In this document: positions 38,165 to 48,113 of the stretch, one piece after another
Layout of the letters: the number at the start of each line of letters is the position of its first letter
Position numbering within the stretch: the stretch's first letter is position 1
Origin: Azospirillum brasilense
GTDB taxonomy: Bacteria > Pseudomonadota > Alphaproteobacteria > Azospirillales > Azospirillaceae
DNA length: 64,000 nucleotides
Direction of reading: 5' to 3'
Assembly: GCF_001315015.1 (NCBI RefSeq)
Contig: NZ_CP012914.1
Coordinates: 434,001 to 498,000 of the forward strand
Notes under the pieces: model-generated
Databases searched by the model: none
The model's input: only the letters and a program-made list of their open reading frames with translations
Told to the model about the DNA's origin: nothing
Program-made: the position numbers and the translations under genes

Positions 38165-41100
38165 TTACCCCGCCGTCAGGCCGCGGAGCTGCCGGTTCGC
38201 CACCGCCAGCATCGACAGGTCGACGTTGGGCTGGGTGCGCAACTCGGACAGGAGCTGCTCCACCCGCTCCACCACCGGGCGGCGGTGGGCGATCCAGGCC
38301 TCCACGGGGGCGTCGGCGGGAAGCTGGTCCACCGCCTCCAGCACGCGGGTGGTCAGCGCGGTCTGGTGGGCGAACAGGTCGTCCACCAGGGCCGCCACCG
38401 CCTGCTTCTGCCAATGGTTCTCCGCCTTCGCCGCGGCGGCCTTGTCGCGCAGCCACTCCAGGCCGAAGCGGCGGCCCAGCATGAAGTAGACCGCGGCGAC
38501 GTCCGCGACCCCGCGCCCGGTGCGTCCGGCGATGCGGACGAGGTCGGGGGCGGCGGCCAGAACCGGCAGCGCCGCCATGCGGCGGGCCAGCTCGGCGGGA
38601 ACGCCCTGCTCCTGGTAGGAGGCGACGCGGGCGGTCAGGCGGGCCGTCTCCTCGGCGTCCAGCACGTTGTCGAGACCGGCGAGAAGCGTCTCGATGCCGG
38701 GCCGGAAGGCCTCCGTCTCGCGGGCGATGTCCAGCGGCTGCTGGCAGCTCGCCAGGAACCAGGCGGCGGCGCGCTCCATGTGGCGGACCGTCTCCAGGAT
38801 CATGCTGGTCTGGAGCGCGGCGGGAACCACGTTGTCCAGATCCTCGATCCCCGTCCACAGCGAGCGCAGGCCGAAGGCGTCGCGCACGATGGTGTAGGCG
38901 CGGGCCACGTCCCCCGGCCCCATGCCGGTCTTTTCCATCATCTCCTTGACGAAGGTCGGGCCGGTGCGGTTGACGAGGCTGTTGGTGACGCTGGTCGCGA
39001 TGATCTCCCGCCGCAGCCGGTGGCGCCCGACCGCCTCCGCATGGGCCTTGCGCAGCGGCTTGGGGAAGTAGCGGGTGAGGTCGTCGGCCATGAAGGGATC
39101 GTCCGGCAGGTCCGACGCCAGCAGATCGTCGTAGAGCGTGATCTTGGCGTAGGCCAGCAGCACCGCCAGCTCGGGCCGGGTCAGCCCTTCGCGGTTGGCC
39201 ATGCGGGCGGACAGCTCCTCCTCGTCGGGAAGATACTCGATGGCGCGGTTCAGCCGGCCCGCCTTCTCCAGCGAGCGGATCAGCCGGGCCTGCGCCTCCA
39301 GCGCGCCGGGGCCCTGGGCGCGGGCGACGGTCAGCGCCTGGCTCTGCAGGTAGTTGTCGGCCAGCACCAGACCGGCCACCTCGTCGGTCATGGCGGCGAG
39401 CAGCTGGTCGCGCTGCTTCAGCGTCATGTCGCCGCGGACGACCACGTCGTTCAGCAGGATCTTGATGTTCACCTCATGGTCGGAGGTGTCGACGCCCGCT
39501 GAATTGTCGATGGCGTCGGTGTTCAGCCGCACCCCGTGCTGCGCCGCCTCGATGCGGCCGCGCTGGGTGACGCCCAGGTTGGCGCCCTCGCCGATCACCT
39601 TGGCCCGCACGTCGCGCCCGTCGATGCGCAGCGCGTCGTTGGCCTTGTCGCCGACCTCGGCGTTGGTCTCCTCCGCCGCCTTCAGGTAGGTGCCGATGCC
39701 GCCGAACCACAGCAGGTCCACCTCGGCCTTCAGCAGGGTCTGCATCAGCTCCAGCGGGGTGACGTGGTCCTTGGCGATGCCGAAGCGCTGGCGGATCTCC
39801 GGCGTCAGCTCCAGCGACTTGGCGGAGCGGTCAAAAATGCGGCCGCCCGCGGACAGCAGCGACTCGTCGTAGTCCGCCCAGGAGGAGCGCGGCAGGTCGA
39901 ACAGGCGCTGCCGCTCCTCCCAGCTCCGCGCGGGGTCGGGGTCGGGGTCGATGAAGATGTGCCGGTGATCGAAGGCGGCGAGCAGGCGGATGTGCTTCGA
40001 CAGCAGCATGCCGTTGCCGAACACGTCGCCCGACATGTCGCCGACGCCGACGACGGTGAAGTCCTGCGTCTGGGTGTCGTGCCCCAGTTCGCGGAAATGG
40101 CGCTTCACCGATTCCCAGGCGCCGCGGGCGGTGATGCCCATCTTCTTGTGGTCGTAGCCGGCGGAGCCGCCCGACGCGAAGGCGTCGCCCAGCCAGAAGC
40201 CGTGGTCCACCGACACCGAATTGGCGATGTCGGAGAAGGTTGCCGTGCCCTTGTCGGCGGCCACCACCAGATAGGGGTCGTCCCCATCGTGGCGGACGAC
40301 CTCGGGCGGCGGCACCACCGCGCCCTCGGCGTCGAGGTTGTCGGTGATGTCGAGCAGGCCGCGCATCAGCGTCTTGTAGCACTCGATGCCCTCGGCCAGC
40401 GCCGCCTCGCGCCCGGCGGACGGCGGCGGCGGGCGCTTGACCACGAAGCCGCCCTTGGAGCCGACCGGCACGATGACGGTGTTCTTGACCATCTGCGCCT
40501 TCATCAACCCGAGGATCTCCGTGCGGAAATCCTCGCGGCGGTCGGACCAGCGGATGCCGCCGCGCGCCACCTTGCCGCCGCGCAGATGGACGCCCTCCAT
40601 CCGCGGGCTGTAGACGAACACCTCGACCATCGGGCGGGGCAGCGGCAGGTCGTCGATGTGGCGGCTGTCGATCTTGAAGGAGATGTAGGTCTTGGGCCGC
40701 CCGTCCGCGCCGTTCTGATAGGCGTTGGTGCGCAGCGTATTGCACAGCAGGTTGAGGAAGCGCCGCAGGATGCGGTCCTCGTCGAGGTTCTTCACCCCGT
40801 CGAGCGCGCGTTCGATCTCCGCGGCCAGCCCCGGATCGTTCTGCGGGCGGCGGGCCGGGTCGAAGCGGCTGTGGAACAGGGCGACCAGCTTGCGCGCGAT
40901 GGCCGGATGGCCGGCCAGCGTGCTTTCCACCACGTCCTGCCCATAGGGGATGCGGGCTTGGCGCAGATACTTGGCGTAGGCGCGCAGCACCGTCACCTCC
41001 CGGGCGGTCAGGCCGGCGCGGAGCACGAGGCGGTTGAAGCCGTCATCCTCCATCCGTCCGTCCCAGACGGCGGCGAAGGCATCCTGGAACTTCTCCTTGA

Positions 41101-43021
41101 CCATCGCGCAGTCGATGGGCAGCCCGTTCTGCGAGCGCGCGGTGAAGTCGTGGATCCACACCGGGGCGGCGTGGCCGGCAATGGCGATCTCGAAGGGCGC
41201 TTCGGTGATCACCTTCAGGTCCATGTGCTCCAGCATGGGCAGCACGTCGGACAGCGGCACCGGTCGGCCTTCGTGGTAGATCTTGACGTGCAGCTCGTCC
41301 CCTTCGGCCTCCAGCGGGCGGTAGAGGTTGATGCCGAGCGTGCCCTGGGCCGTCGCCTTCTCGATGCGGTCGATGTCGAAGACGGCGGCCTCCGCGTTGA
41401 ACTCCTCGCGGTAGGCGGTGGGGAAGGCGTCGGCGTAGCGGCGGAACAGGGTGCGTCCCTGCTCCTCGCCATGGGCCTCGACCAGCGCGTCGCGCAGATG
41501 GTCGTCCCAGCCGCGCGAGGCCTGGACCAGCCGCGCCTCCAGATCGGTGGCGTCGACGGCGGGCACGCGGCCCGGCTCGGTCCGGATGATGAAATGCAGG
41601 CGGGCCAGCACGCTTTCGGTCAGCTGCGTGGTGAAGCCGGTGCAGGTGCCGTCGTAGGCGGCCTCCAGGATGGACTGGATGCGCCGGCGCAGCGTGGTGT
41701 CGTAGCGGTCGCGCGGCACGTAGACGAGGCAGGAGGCGAAGCGCTCGAACGGGTCCTTGCGCACGAACAGGGCCAGCCGCTGCCGCTCCTGCAGGTGCAG
41801 GATGCCGACGGCGATGTCCAGCAGCTCCGGCACCTGGATCTGGAACAGCTCGTCGCGCGGATAGGTCTCCAGGATGTGCAGCAGCGCCTTGCCGTCATGG
41901 CCCTGCGGGTCGAAGCCGGCCAGCTCCATCACCTCGGCGACCTTGCGGCGGAGGTAGGGGATCTCGCGCGGGCTGCGGTTGTAGGCGACGGAGGTGAAGA
42001 GGCCGGCGACCAGCCGCTCGCCGATGATCCGCCCCTCGGCGTCGAAGCGCTTGATGAGGAAGGCGTCCATCGGCACCGCGCGGTGCACGGGGGAGGGGCG
42101 GTTGCCCTTGGTCACCATCAGGACGCGCGGGTTGCGCAGGAAGTCGCGCACGTCGGGCGGCAGGGTGGCGTAGTTGCGCAGCCCGTCGAAGACGGTGACG
42201 GAGTCGTCGCGCAGGATGCCCAGACCGCTGCCGGCGACCAGACCCAGCGAGGAGTCCACCCCGTCGGCGCCGCTCTCGAAGCGGTATTCGCGGTAGCCGA
42301 GGAAGGTGAAATGGTCGTCGTCGGCCCAGGACAGGAAGGCCTTGGCCTCGTCCACCTCGTCGTCGGGGATGATGGCCGGGACGGCGGCGCGGGCGCAGTC
42401 GGCCTCCACGATGGCGGCGCGCACCTGCTGGCGCATGGCCCGCCAGTCGGCGACGGCGGCGCGCACGTCGGCCAGCACGCGTTCCAGCCCCTCGCGGGCC
42501 TGGTCAAGCGCGGCGGCGCCGGTGACCGCGCCGACCTCCACATGCATGAAGGACTCGGGGGCGGCGTCGGTGGGGGCCGCCGCCGGCTCGTACAGCTCCA
42601 CCAGCTGGCCGTCGGCGTCGCGCTTGACCCGCACCACGGGGTGGATGACCAGATGGACGGTCAGCCCCTGGCGGTTCAGCTCCGCGGTCACCGAGTCGAC
42701 GAGGAAAGGCATGTCGTCGTTGACGATCTCCACCACCGTGCGGTGGGACTGCCAGCCATGCTCCTCGACCCGGGGATTGTAGACGCGGACCTTGGCGCGG
42801 TCCGTCGCCTCACGCTGCTGGCCCCATTGCCACATGGCGAGGGCGGCGCCGTAGAGCTGCTCCGCCGGAGCCTGGATGATGTCGTCGGGCGGGACGTTAT
42901 CGTAGAACTGCCGTACGAAGCGCTCCGCCGGTGCCGCGCGGCTGCGGCCCAGCCGCTCGCGAACCTGCCGCACGACCTCTTCGGTCAGCTCGTCCTTGAG
43001 CTGTTCGGCCCTGAGAGCCAT
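38165..43021 (-). CDS. NAD-specific glutamate dehydrogenase, 180-kDa class
   Basis: A 1618-residue enzyme of the large (GDH_180) family that deaminates glutamate to 2-oxoglutarate with NAD. A long N-terminal regulatory part (ACT-like) comes before the catalytic domain, which is marked by RGGIRWSDRREDFRTEILGL, KNTVIVPVGSKGGFVVK and the nucleotide-binding GVGDMSGDVFGNGML. The length matches homologues such as Caulobacter GdhZ. The ATG at 43021 has GGAG upstream. It is divergent from the HD-GYP regulator gene with 219 bases between. Confidence 0.96.
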   Translation of the reverse strand: MALRAEQLKDELTEEVVRQVRERLGRSRAAPAERFVRQFYDNVPPDDIIQAPAEQLYGAALAMWQWGQQREATDRAKVRVYNPRVEEHGWQSHRTVVEIVNDDMPFLVDSVTAELNRQGLTVHLVIHPVVRVKRDADGQLVELYEPAAAPTDAAPESFMHVEVGAVTGAAALDQAREGLERVLADVRAAVADWRAMRQQVRAAIVEADCARAAVPAIIPDDEVDEAKAFLSWADDDHFTFLGYREYRFESGADGVDSSLGLVAGSGLGILRDDSVTVFDGLRNYATLPPDVRDFLRNPRVLMVTKGNRPSPVHRAVPMDAFLIKRFDAEGRIIGERLVAGLFTSVAYNRSPREIPYLRRKVAEVMELAGFDPQGHDGKALLHILETYPRDELFQIQVPELLDIAVGILHLQERQRLALFVRKDPFERFASCLVYVPRDRYDTTLRRRIQSILEAAYDGTCTGFTTQLTESVLARLHFIIRTEPGRVPAVDATDLEARLVQASRGWDDHLRDALVEAHGEEQGRTLFRRYADAFPTAYREEFNAEAAVFDIDRIEKATAQGTLGINLYRPLEAEGDELHVKIYHEGRPVPLSDVLPMLEHMDLKVITEAPFEIAIAGHAAPVWIHDFTARSQNGLPIDCAMVKEKFQDAFAAVWDGRMEDDGFNRLVLRAGLTAREVTVLRAYAKYLRQARIPYGQDVVESTLAGHPAIARKLVALFHSRFDPARRPQNDPGLAAEIERALDGVKNLDEDRILRRFLNLLCNTLRTNAYQNGADGRPKTYISFKIDSRHIDDLPLPRPMVEVFVYSPRMEGVHLRGGKVARGGIRWSDRREDFRTEILGLMKAQMVKNTVIVPVGSKGGFVVKRPPPPSAGREAALAEGIECYKTLMRGLLDITDNLDAEGAVVPPPEVVRHDGDDPYLVVAADKGTATFSDIANSVSVDHGFWLGDAFASGGSAGYDHKKMGITARGAWESVKRHFRELGHDTQTQDFTVVGVGDMSGDVFGNGMLLSKHIRLLAAFDHRHIFIDPDPDPARSWEERQRLFDLPRSSWADYDESLLSAGGRIFDRSAKSLELTPEIRQRFGIAKDHVTPLELMQTLLKAEVDLLWFGGIGTYLKAAEETNAEVGDKANDALRIDGRDVRAKVIGEGANLGVTQRGRIEAAQHGVRLNTDAIDNSAGVDTSDHEVNIKILLNDVVVRGDMTLKQRDQLLAAMTDEVAGLVLADNYLQSQALTVARAQGPGALEAQARLIRSLEKAGRLNRAIEYLPDEEELSARMANREGLTRPELAVLLAYAKITLYDDLLASDLPDDPFMADDLTRYFPKPLRKAHAEAVGRHRLRREIIATSVTNSLVNRTGPTFVKEMMEKTGMGPGDVARAYTIVRDAFGLRSLWTGIEDLDNVVPAALQTSMILETVRHMERAAAWFLASCQQPLDIARETEAFRPGIETLLAGLDNVLDAEETARLTARVASYQEQGVPAELARRMAALPVLAAAPDLVRIAGRTGRGVADVAAVYFMLGRRFGLEWLRDKAAAAKAENHWQKQAVAALVDDLFAHQTALTTRVLEAVDQLPADAPVEAWIAHRRPVVERVEQLLSELRTQPNVDLSMLAVANRQLRGLTAG

Positions 43022-43240
43022 CGCTCCAATCCTTCCCTGATTTTTTGCGGCGGTTTGCCGCCGTTGTAGGCAGAGGGTAGCCGATTTGCCGCCACAGGCA
43101 ACAGGCGGAGGGGCGTAACCGGAAGAGGCGGTTATTACGGAGAAGCCCTTCGTGTCCAAACCGATGAAAGTTGAATGAATCGGGAAGTGGGCGTATTTTT
43201 TGTGCAGGCGCGCGCATCGCGCGCAACCATCGAGACGGTT

Positions 43241-44908
43241 ATGCCCAACGACGACGCCCGCCCGCCGGAGGCCACCCCGGTTCCGCCCGCCAAGCCCCGC
43301 CTGCACGTCCTCGTGGTCGATCCCGATCCGGCGCTGGCCGGGCTGACGCGCACCGCGCTCGACGGCTTCGCGCTGGACGGGGCGCCGGTGACGGTGCTGA
43401 CCGCCGCGACCGCCGCCGAGGCGCGCGAGGCGCTGTACCGCAACCCCGGCACCGCCGCCGTCCTGTTGGAGCCGGTGCTGGACCCCGCGGCGGATGGGGT
43501 GCCGGAAGGGCTCGGCCTCATCGACCACATCCGCAAGGATCTGGGAAACAGCCGCGCCCGCATCCTGGTCTGCACCGCCCATCCCGAGCGGGCGCCGGAG
43601 GAGGTGGTGGTGGAGGGCCACGACGTCAGCGACTACCGCCTGAAGGACGGGCTGACGGCGCGCACGCTGCGCACCGCGGTGGTCCCGCGGCTGCGCGCCT
43701 TCCTCAACCTGCAGACCCAGGCGGCCGGGCGCAAGGCGCTGGCCCGCATGCTGGTGGCGACCACCGGCCTGCTGGAGATGCGCACCCCGGACGTGCTGTT
43801 CCCCAACATCCTGCCGCGCGTCGTCGGGCTGCTGGGCATCGGGCGGCACGCCCTGTTGTGCATCCAGGGCGACACGCTGCCGCGCGACCGCCGCATCCGC
43901 GTGCGCGCCTCCACCGGGCGCTTCGCCAAGTGGAAGGACGTGGACGTCGCCGAGCTGGGCGAGCCCAACGTGGCCGCCGCGCTGGAACGGCTGAGCCCGA
44001 GTTCCGAGACCATCGTGGAGCCGGGCTATTGCGCCCTGCGGCTGCGCGCCCATGGCGGGATCATCGGGATGATCTACGTCGAGGGTCACAACAACGAGGG
44101 CACCGCCCGCGAGTGGCAGCTGCTGGAGCTGTTCCGCAACAAATGCTCCATCGCCTTCGAGAACGCCCTGCTGTTCGAGGAGTTGAACACCGCGCAGAAG
44201 GCCACCGTCCTGGCCATGGGGTCGCTCGCCGAATACAAGGACAACGCCGCCGCCGGCCATCTCCAGCGCATCGAGCGGCTGGTCGGCGACATCGCCCGCG
44301 AGCTGCGCGTCCACGGCCGCTTCGCCGACGAGCTGGACGAGGAGCTGGTGGAGAAGGTCGGGCTGGCCGCTCTTCTGCACGACGTCGGCATGCTGAGCGT
44401 GTCGGACGAGACGCTGGGCATCCCCGGCGAGCTGGCGAACAACGACATGGCGGCCATCCAGCGCCACACGCTGATCGGCCACCGCATCCTCAGCGAGGCG
44501 GCGCTGCCCCTGCGCGGGCGCAGCCTGCTGTCGATCGCCGCGGAGATCGCCCGCTACCACCACGAGCGCTACGACGGGTCGGGCTACATGGAAGGGCTGC
44601 GCGGCGGGGCCATCCCGGTGTCGGCGCGGATCATGGCCGTGGCCGACGTGTTCGACGCCCTCATCACCGACCGCCAGTACCGCAAGGCGTGGGGGGTGGA
44701 GCATGCCATCACCTGGATCGCCGAGCGGGCGGGCAAGGACTTCGACCCGCTGGTGGTCGAGGCATTCCTGACGGTGATCCGCCGCATTCAGACCGAGGAG
44801 CCGGACTGGTTCCCCAAGCCGGAGGGCGGCAACCAGGGCATGCTGGTGGCGGCCATCGGGCGCAAGCTGCGCGCCCTGTTCGGCAACCGCGCCGAGCCGA
44901 TCAACTGA
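43241..44908 (+). CDS. Response regulator with DUF3369 and HD-GYP domains, substituted key residues
   Basis: A 555-residue protein. A receiver-like domain comes first (about 20-155), then DUF3369 (about 165-335) and an HD-GYP domain (about 340-520), the usual order for this c-di-GMP phosphodiesterase group. Three positions differ: the phospho-acceptor Asp appears as Glu (VLLEPVLDP), HDxGK reads HDVGML, and the HHxxxDGxGYP signature ends GYM. Metal-binding His/Asp positions look intact. The longer frame from 43175 lacks a ribosome binding site, so the ATG at 43241 is preferred, with moderate certainty. It is divergent from glutamate dehydrogenase. Confidence 0.88.
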   Translation: MPNDDARPPEATPVPPAKPRLHVLVVDPDPALAGLTRTALDGFALDGAPVTVLTAATAAEAREALYRNPGTAAVLLEPVLDPAADGVPEGLGLIDHIRKDLGNSRARILVCTAHPERAPEEVVVEGHDVSDYRLKDGLTARTLRTAVVPRLRAFLNLQTQAAGRKALARMLVATTGLLEMRTPDVLFPNILPRVVGLLGIGRHALLCIQGDTLPRDRRIRVRASTGRFAKWKDVDVAELGEPNVAAALERLSPSSETIVEPGYCALRLRAHGGIIGMIYVEGHNNEGTAREWQLLELFRNKCSIAFENALLFEELNTAQKATVLAMGSLAEYKDNAAAGHLQRIERLVGDIARELRVHGRFADELDEELVEKVGLAALLHDVGMLSVSDETLGIPGELANNDMAAIQRHTLIGHRILSEAALPLRGRSLLSIAAEIARYHHERYDGSGYMEGLRGGAIPVSARIMAVADVFDALITDRQYRKAWGVEHAITWIAERAGKDFDPLVVEAFLTVIRRIQTEEPDWFPKPEGGNQGMLVAAIGRKLRALFGNRAEPIN

Positions 44909-44940
44909 ATTCCGTCGCCGCGTGACGGAACGGGACCGGG

Positions 44941-44969
44941 CGGCCTTTCCCTGGTGGAAAGGCCGTTTT
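44941..44969 (+). terminator. Rho-independent terminator of the HD-GYP gene
   Basis: A 10-base perfect stem (CGGCCTTTCC with GGAAAGGCCG, CTGGT loop) followed by TTTTG, 33 bases past the stop. Confidence 0.85.
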
Positions 44970-45045
44970 GCCGTCACCTTTCGGTGAGGATGGGTGGCGC
45001 GGCAATGTGTCCGTTCCTCTCACTGTGGTTGTGTCTTAAATACTA

Positions 45046-45055
45046 TTGTGTACAA
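45046..45055. promoter_or_regulatory. Possible GntR-type operator upstream of the Bug gene
   Basis: TTGTGTACAA fits the T-N-G-T-N-N-A-C-N-A half-site pattern of FadR-subfamily GntR regulators. It lies about 100 bases before the Bug protein start in an AT-rich, promoter-like stretch (45029-45075). No GntR gene is in the window. Confidence 0.3.
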
Positions 45056-45155
45056 AAAATCGTGTTACTATGAATTGCGCAACCGACACCACAAAGGCGT
45101 TCCTTGGTGGCGCTCCGGTGTGGTGATCTTGCGGCAGCTTTTGGCGGAGCCGACC

Positions 45156-46127
45156 ATGAAAGCCAGACGTTTCATTTCCAGCCTGCTGACCTCCTGTGCC
45201 TTGTTGCTGGGCGCGACAGCGGCCCAGGCCGCCTACCCGGACAAGCCGATCACCATGATCGTCGCCTACGGGGCGGGCGGATCGACCGACGTGACCGCGC
45301 GCATGCTGGCGCCCTTCATCGAAAAATATCTGGGCGGCGGCGCGCGGATCGTGGTGATGAACCGCGGCGGCGCCGGGGGGGAGATCGGCTTCGCGGCCAT
45401 CGCCGACGCCACGCCGGACGGCTACACCATCGGCTTCATCAACACGCCGAACGTCGTCACCATCCCGATCGAGCGCAACGCCCGCTTCACGCTCGACCGG
45501 CTGGACCCGCTGGTCAACGTCGTCGACGATCCGGGCATCATGACGGTCCACGGCGACAGCCCCTACAAGACGGTGGAGGATCTGGTCGCCCAGGCCAAGG
45601 CCAATCCGAACACCATCACGCTGGGCTCCACCGGCGTCGGGTCGGACGACCATCTGGCCATGCTGCTGCTCCAGCGGCAGGCCAACGTCCGCTTCACCCA
45701 TGTGCCCTTTCCCGGCAGCGCGGAGAACTACCGCTCCATGCTCGGCCGCCACACCCAGATCTGCGGCCAGAACCTGGGCGAGGGGCTGCGCGGCAAGGCC
45801 GGCGGCGACAACGTCCGCATCCTCGGCGTGATGAGCACGCAGCGCTGGGACATGGCGCCCGACCTGCCGACCTTCAAGGAACTGGGCTACAACATCACCA
45901 TGGCGTCGCTGCGCGGCGTCGGCGCGCCGAAGGGGCTGCCGCCGGAGATCCGCGCCAAATTGGTCGATGCGGTGACCAAGGCCGCCAACGACCCGGAGTT
46001 CCAGAGCAAGGCCCGCGACACCTACCAGCCGCTGCGCATCCTCGATTCGGAAGCCTTCTCTGCGGAGCTGAAGGAGCTGGATGGCGATTTCCGCAACCTC
46101 TGGCGCGAGTTCCCCTGGTTGAAGTGA
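45156..46127 (+). CDS. Bug family tricarboxylate-type binding protein (copy 1)
   Basis: A 323-residue periplasmic solute-binding protein of the Bug/TctC family. Signal peptide about 1-24 (ending AAQA), then AYPDKPITMIVAYGAGGSTD, the family start, and the GEIGFAAIADATPDGYTIG ligand loop. Family ligands are carboxylates such as citrate or aromatic acids. The ATG at 45156 has GGAG upstream. No TctA/TctB permease gene is nearby. It is clearly paralogous to the protein encoded at 48114. Confidence 0.92.
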   Translation: MKARRFISSLLTSCALLLGATAAQAAYPDKPITMIVAYGAGGSTDVTARMLAPFIEKYLGGGARIVVMNRGGAGGEIGFAAIADATPDGYTIGFINTPNVVTIPIERNARFTLDRLDPLVNVVDDPGIMTVHGDSPYKTVEDLVAQAKANPNTITLGSTGVGSDDHLAMLLLQRQANVRFTHVPFPGSAENYRSMLGRHTQICGQNLGEGLRGKAGGDNVRILGVMSTQRWDMAPDLPTFKELGYNITMASLRGVGAPKGLPPEIRAKLVDAVTKAANDPEFQSKARDTYQPLRILDSEAFSAELKELDGDFRNLWREFPWLK

Positions 46128-46172
46128 TTGGGCTGAAGTGATCGGGTGAGGCGGACGGGACAGGCCGTATAG

Positions 46173-46209
46173 AAAAGGCCCCTCTTCCATGTGGAAGAGG
46201 GGCCTTTTT
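46173..46209. terminator. Bidirectional Rho-independent terminator
   Basis: A 16-base perfect stem (AAAAGGCCCCTCTTCC, ATGT loop) flanked by A and T runs separates the convergent Bug gene and chemoreceptor gene. Confidence 0.93.
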
Positions 46210-46259
46210 CATGGGCGGTGCCGGAGGACGCCACGGCGTCCTCCCCGCATCGGGCCGGG

Positions 46260-47957
46260 TCAGGCCGCGGTGATGCGGGTGATGAAGGCTTCGATCTCGT
46301 TGTCCAGCCGGTTGAAGCTGCGCGACAGCTCTTCGGTCGTGGTCTGGACGGCGCCGGCGGAATGGCCGGTGGTCTCCGCCGCCTGCTGCACCAGCCGCAT
46401 CTCCTGGAGCACGGCCACCGTGTCGGTGGCGGCGCGCTGCGAGCGCTCGCTGATGTCGCGGGTGGCGGCGTCCTGTTCCTCAACCGCCGCGGCGACGGTG
46501 CTGAGCGATTCGTCCACCTGCCGGATGGTGTTGACGATGGCGCGGATGGCGTTGACCGCCGCGGTGGTCGCCGCCTGCACCGCCGCGATTTCCGCGCCGA
46601 TTTCGTCGGTGGCCTTCGCAGTCTGGTTGGCGAGGCTCTTGACCTCCTGCGCCACCACGGCGAAGCCCTTGCCGGCCTCGCCGGCGCGGGCGGCCTCGAT
46701 GGTGGCGTTCAGCGCCAGCAGGTTGGTCTGGCCGGCGATGTTGTTGATGAGGCCGACCACCTCCTCGATCTTCCGGCTGGCCTCGCTGAGTCCCTGGACG
46801 ATCGAGTCGGTCCGCCCGGCCTCGTCCACCGCGCCGCGGGCGAGCTGGGTCGATTGGGTGATGGACCGGGTGATCTCGTCGATGGAGGCGCGGAGCTGCT
46901 CCGCCCCGGCGGCCACGCTCTCCACCTCGCTCGTCGCCTCCTGCACGGCGTGGGCGACGGAGTCACTGTGGTGGCTGGTCTGGCGGGCGTTCTCCAGCAT
47001 GACGTTGGCTTCGCCGCGCATGGATGTGGCGGACCGCACCACCTCGCCCATCATCGCCTTGACCGACGCCTCCAGGTCGGCGGCGAGGCTGTTCATGGCC
47101 CGCCGCTGCTCCTCGGTGGCGCGGGCGCGCATGGCCTCCTGCTCGCGCGCCATTTCCTGGACGCGCAGGGCGTTCTCCTTGAAGACGCGGACGGTGCGGG
47201 CCATCTGGCCGATCTCGTCGCCGCGCTCGGCGGCGGGCACTTCGTCCTCCAGCCGGCCCTGGGCCAGCCGTTCCATCACCGTGGTCAGGCGGACCACCGG
47301 ACGGGCGATGTTGAAGCCGATGAACAGCGCGACGCCCACCGTGATGAGCAGGGCGACGATCGCCGAGGCGATGAAGGCCTGGGTGGTCGCGTCGACCGAC
47401 GCGTTCACGTTGGCGTAGGCGTCGGCCGACTGCTGGCGCTGGTAGGTCAGGTAGTCGCGGGCGGTGCCGTTCAGGCGCCCGTAGGCCGCCTGGACCTCCT
47501 GCAGGAAGTCGAGCGGATCGACGCCCATCTTCAGCAGGTCGAGGAAGCTGGTCACCTTCGCCTGATAGGCCGCGGTGTCGGAGCCGAAGCGCTGGAGGAT
47601 CTGCCCCTCCTCCTCGGTCGCGGCGGACTGGCCCTTCATCTTGTCCGCCTGGGTCTTCAGCTTGGTGATCTGTTCGGTCAGGGCCTTCGATTCATCTTCG
47701 ACCGCCTTGGGGGAGGCGTTGGCGGTGCTGAGGATCACCGTCCGGTAGAGGCCGGCGTGGGCGACGGTCAGCGTGTCGGTCAACGCCTGGACATCCGCTT
47801 CCCGCGTGAAGGAGCGGTTGAACAGCGTGTCCAGCAGGCGTGACTGTTCCGTGATGGCGGAGCCGCCGAGCAACGCGATGGCAAGCATGCCCAGGATCGC
47901 TGTCGCCGCCGGGATTCCCATTTTGGTGGGAATGTGGAGGTGATTGAGGAAAGTCAT
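46260..47957 (-). CDS. Methyl-accepting chemotaxis protein
   Basis: A 565-residue transmembrane chemoreceptor. TM1 lies at about 13-33, a four-helix-bundle-like periplasmic domain at about 34-185, TM2 at about 190-210, HAMP next, and a full cytoplasmic hairpin with the tip [20 protein letters not shown] and [15 protein letters not shown]. It lies between two paralogous Bug binding-protein genes, which suggests, without proof, that it detects carboxylates directly or through those proteins. Confidence 0.95.
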   Translation of the reverse strand: MTFLNHLHIPTKMGIPAATAILGMLAIALLGGSAITEQSRLLDTLFNRSFTREADVQALTDTLTVAHAGLYRTVILSTANASPKAVEDESKALTEQITKLKTQADKMKGQSAATEEEGQILQRFGSDTAAYQAKVTSFLDLLKMGVDPLDFLQEVQAAYGRLNGTARDYLTYQRQQSADAYANVNASVDATTQAFIASAIVALLITVGVALFIGFNIARPVVRLTTVMERLAQGRLEDEVPAAERGDEIGQMARTVRVFKENALRVQEMAREQEAMRARATEEQRRAMNSLAADLEASVKAMMGEVVRSATSMRGEANVMLENARQTSHHSDSVAHAVQEATSEVESVAAGAEQLRASIDEITRSITQSTQLARGAVDEAGRTDSIVQGLSEASRKIEEVVGLINNIAGQTNLLALNATIEAARAGEAGKGFAVVAQEVKSLANQTAKATDEIGAEIAAVQAATTAAVNAIRAIVNTIRQVDESLSTVAAAVEEQDAATRDISERSQRAATDTVAVLQEMRLVQQAAETTGHSAGAVQTTTEELSRSFNRLDNEIEAFITRITAA

Positions 47958-48113
47958 GGAGCACCTGCTTCAACCATTGGCCGGTCCGTTGGCGCCGGAT
48001 GGTCAGGGGGGCTTGAACCGCACCCGACGCAGGCCGGTCGGCCGGCGGCGGGTGGTTTCGCGGATGGGCCGGACCCGGACGGGCCAGCCCGCCCGGGTCG
48101 CGTCAGCCCCGGA

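Noticed and set aside
36515..39502. A 995-codon open frame on the plus strand
   Set aside because: Antisense to the TPR-methyltransferase and glutamate dehydrogenase genes; no recognisable motif and it crosses a gene boundary.
39536..43069. A 1177-codon open frame on the plus strand
   Set aside because: It is the antisense shadow of the glutamate dehydrogenase gene. The translation is low-complexity (His/Gly/Val/Arg-rich) with no domain, as expected from GC-rich third positions.
43022..44977. N-terminal extension of the glutamate dehydrogenase frame
   Set aside because: The frame stays open upstream but runs antisense to the HD-GYP gene; the enzyme family starts at the ATG at 43021, which has a ribosome binding site.
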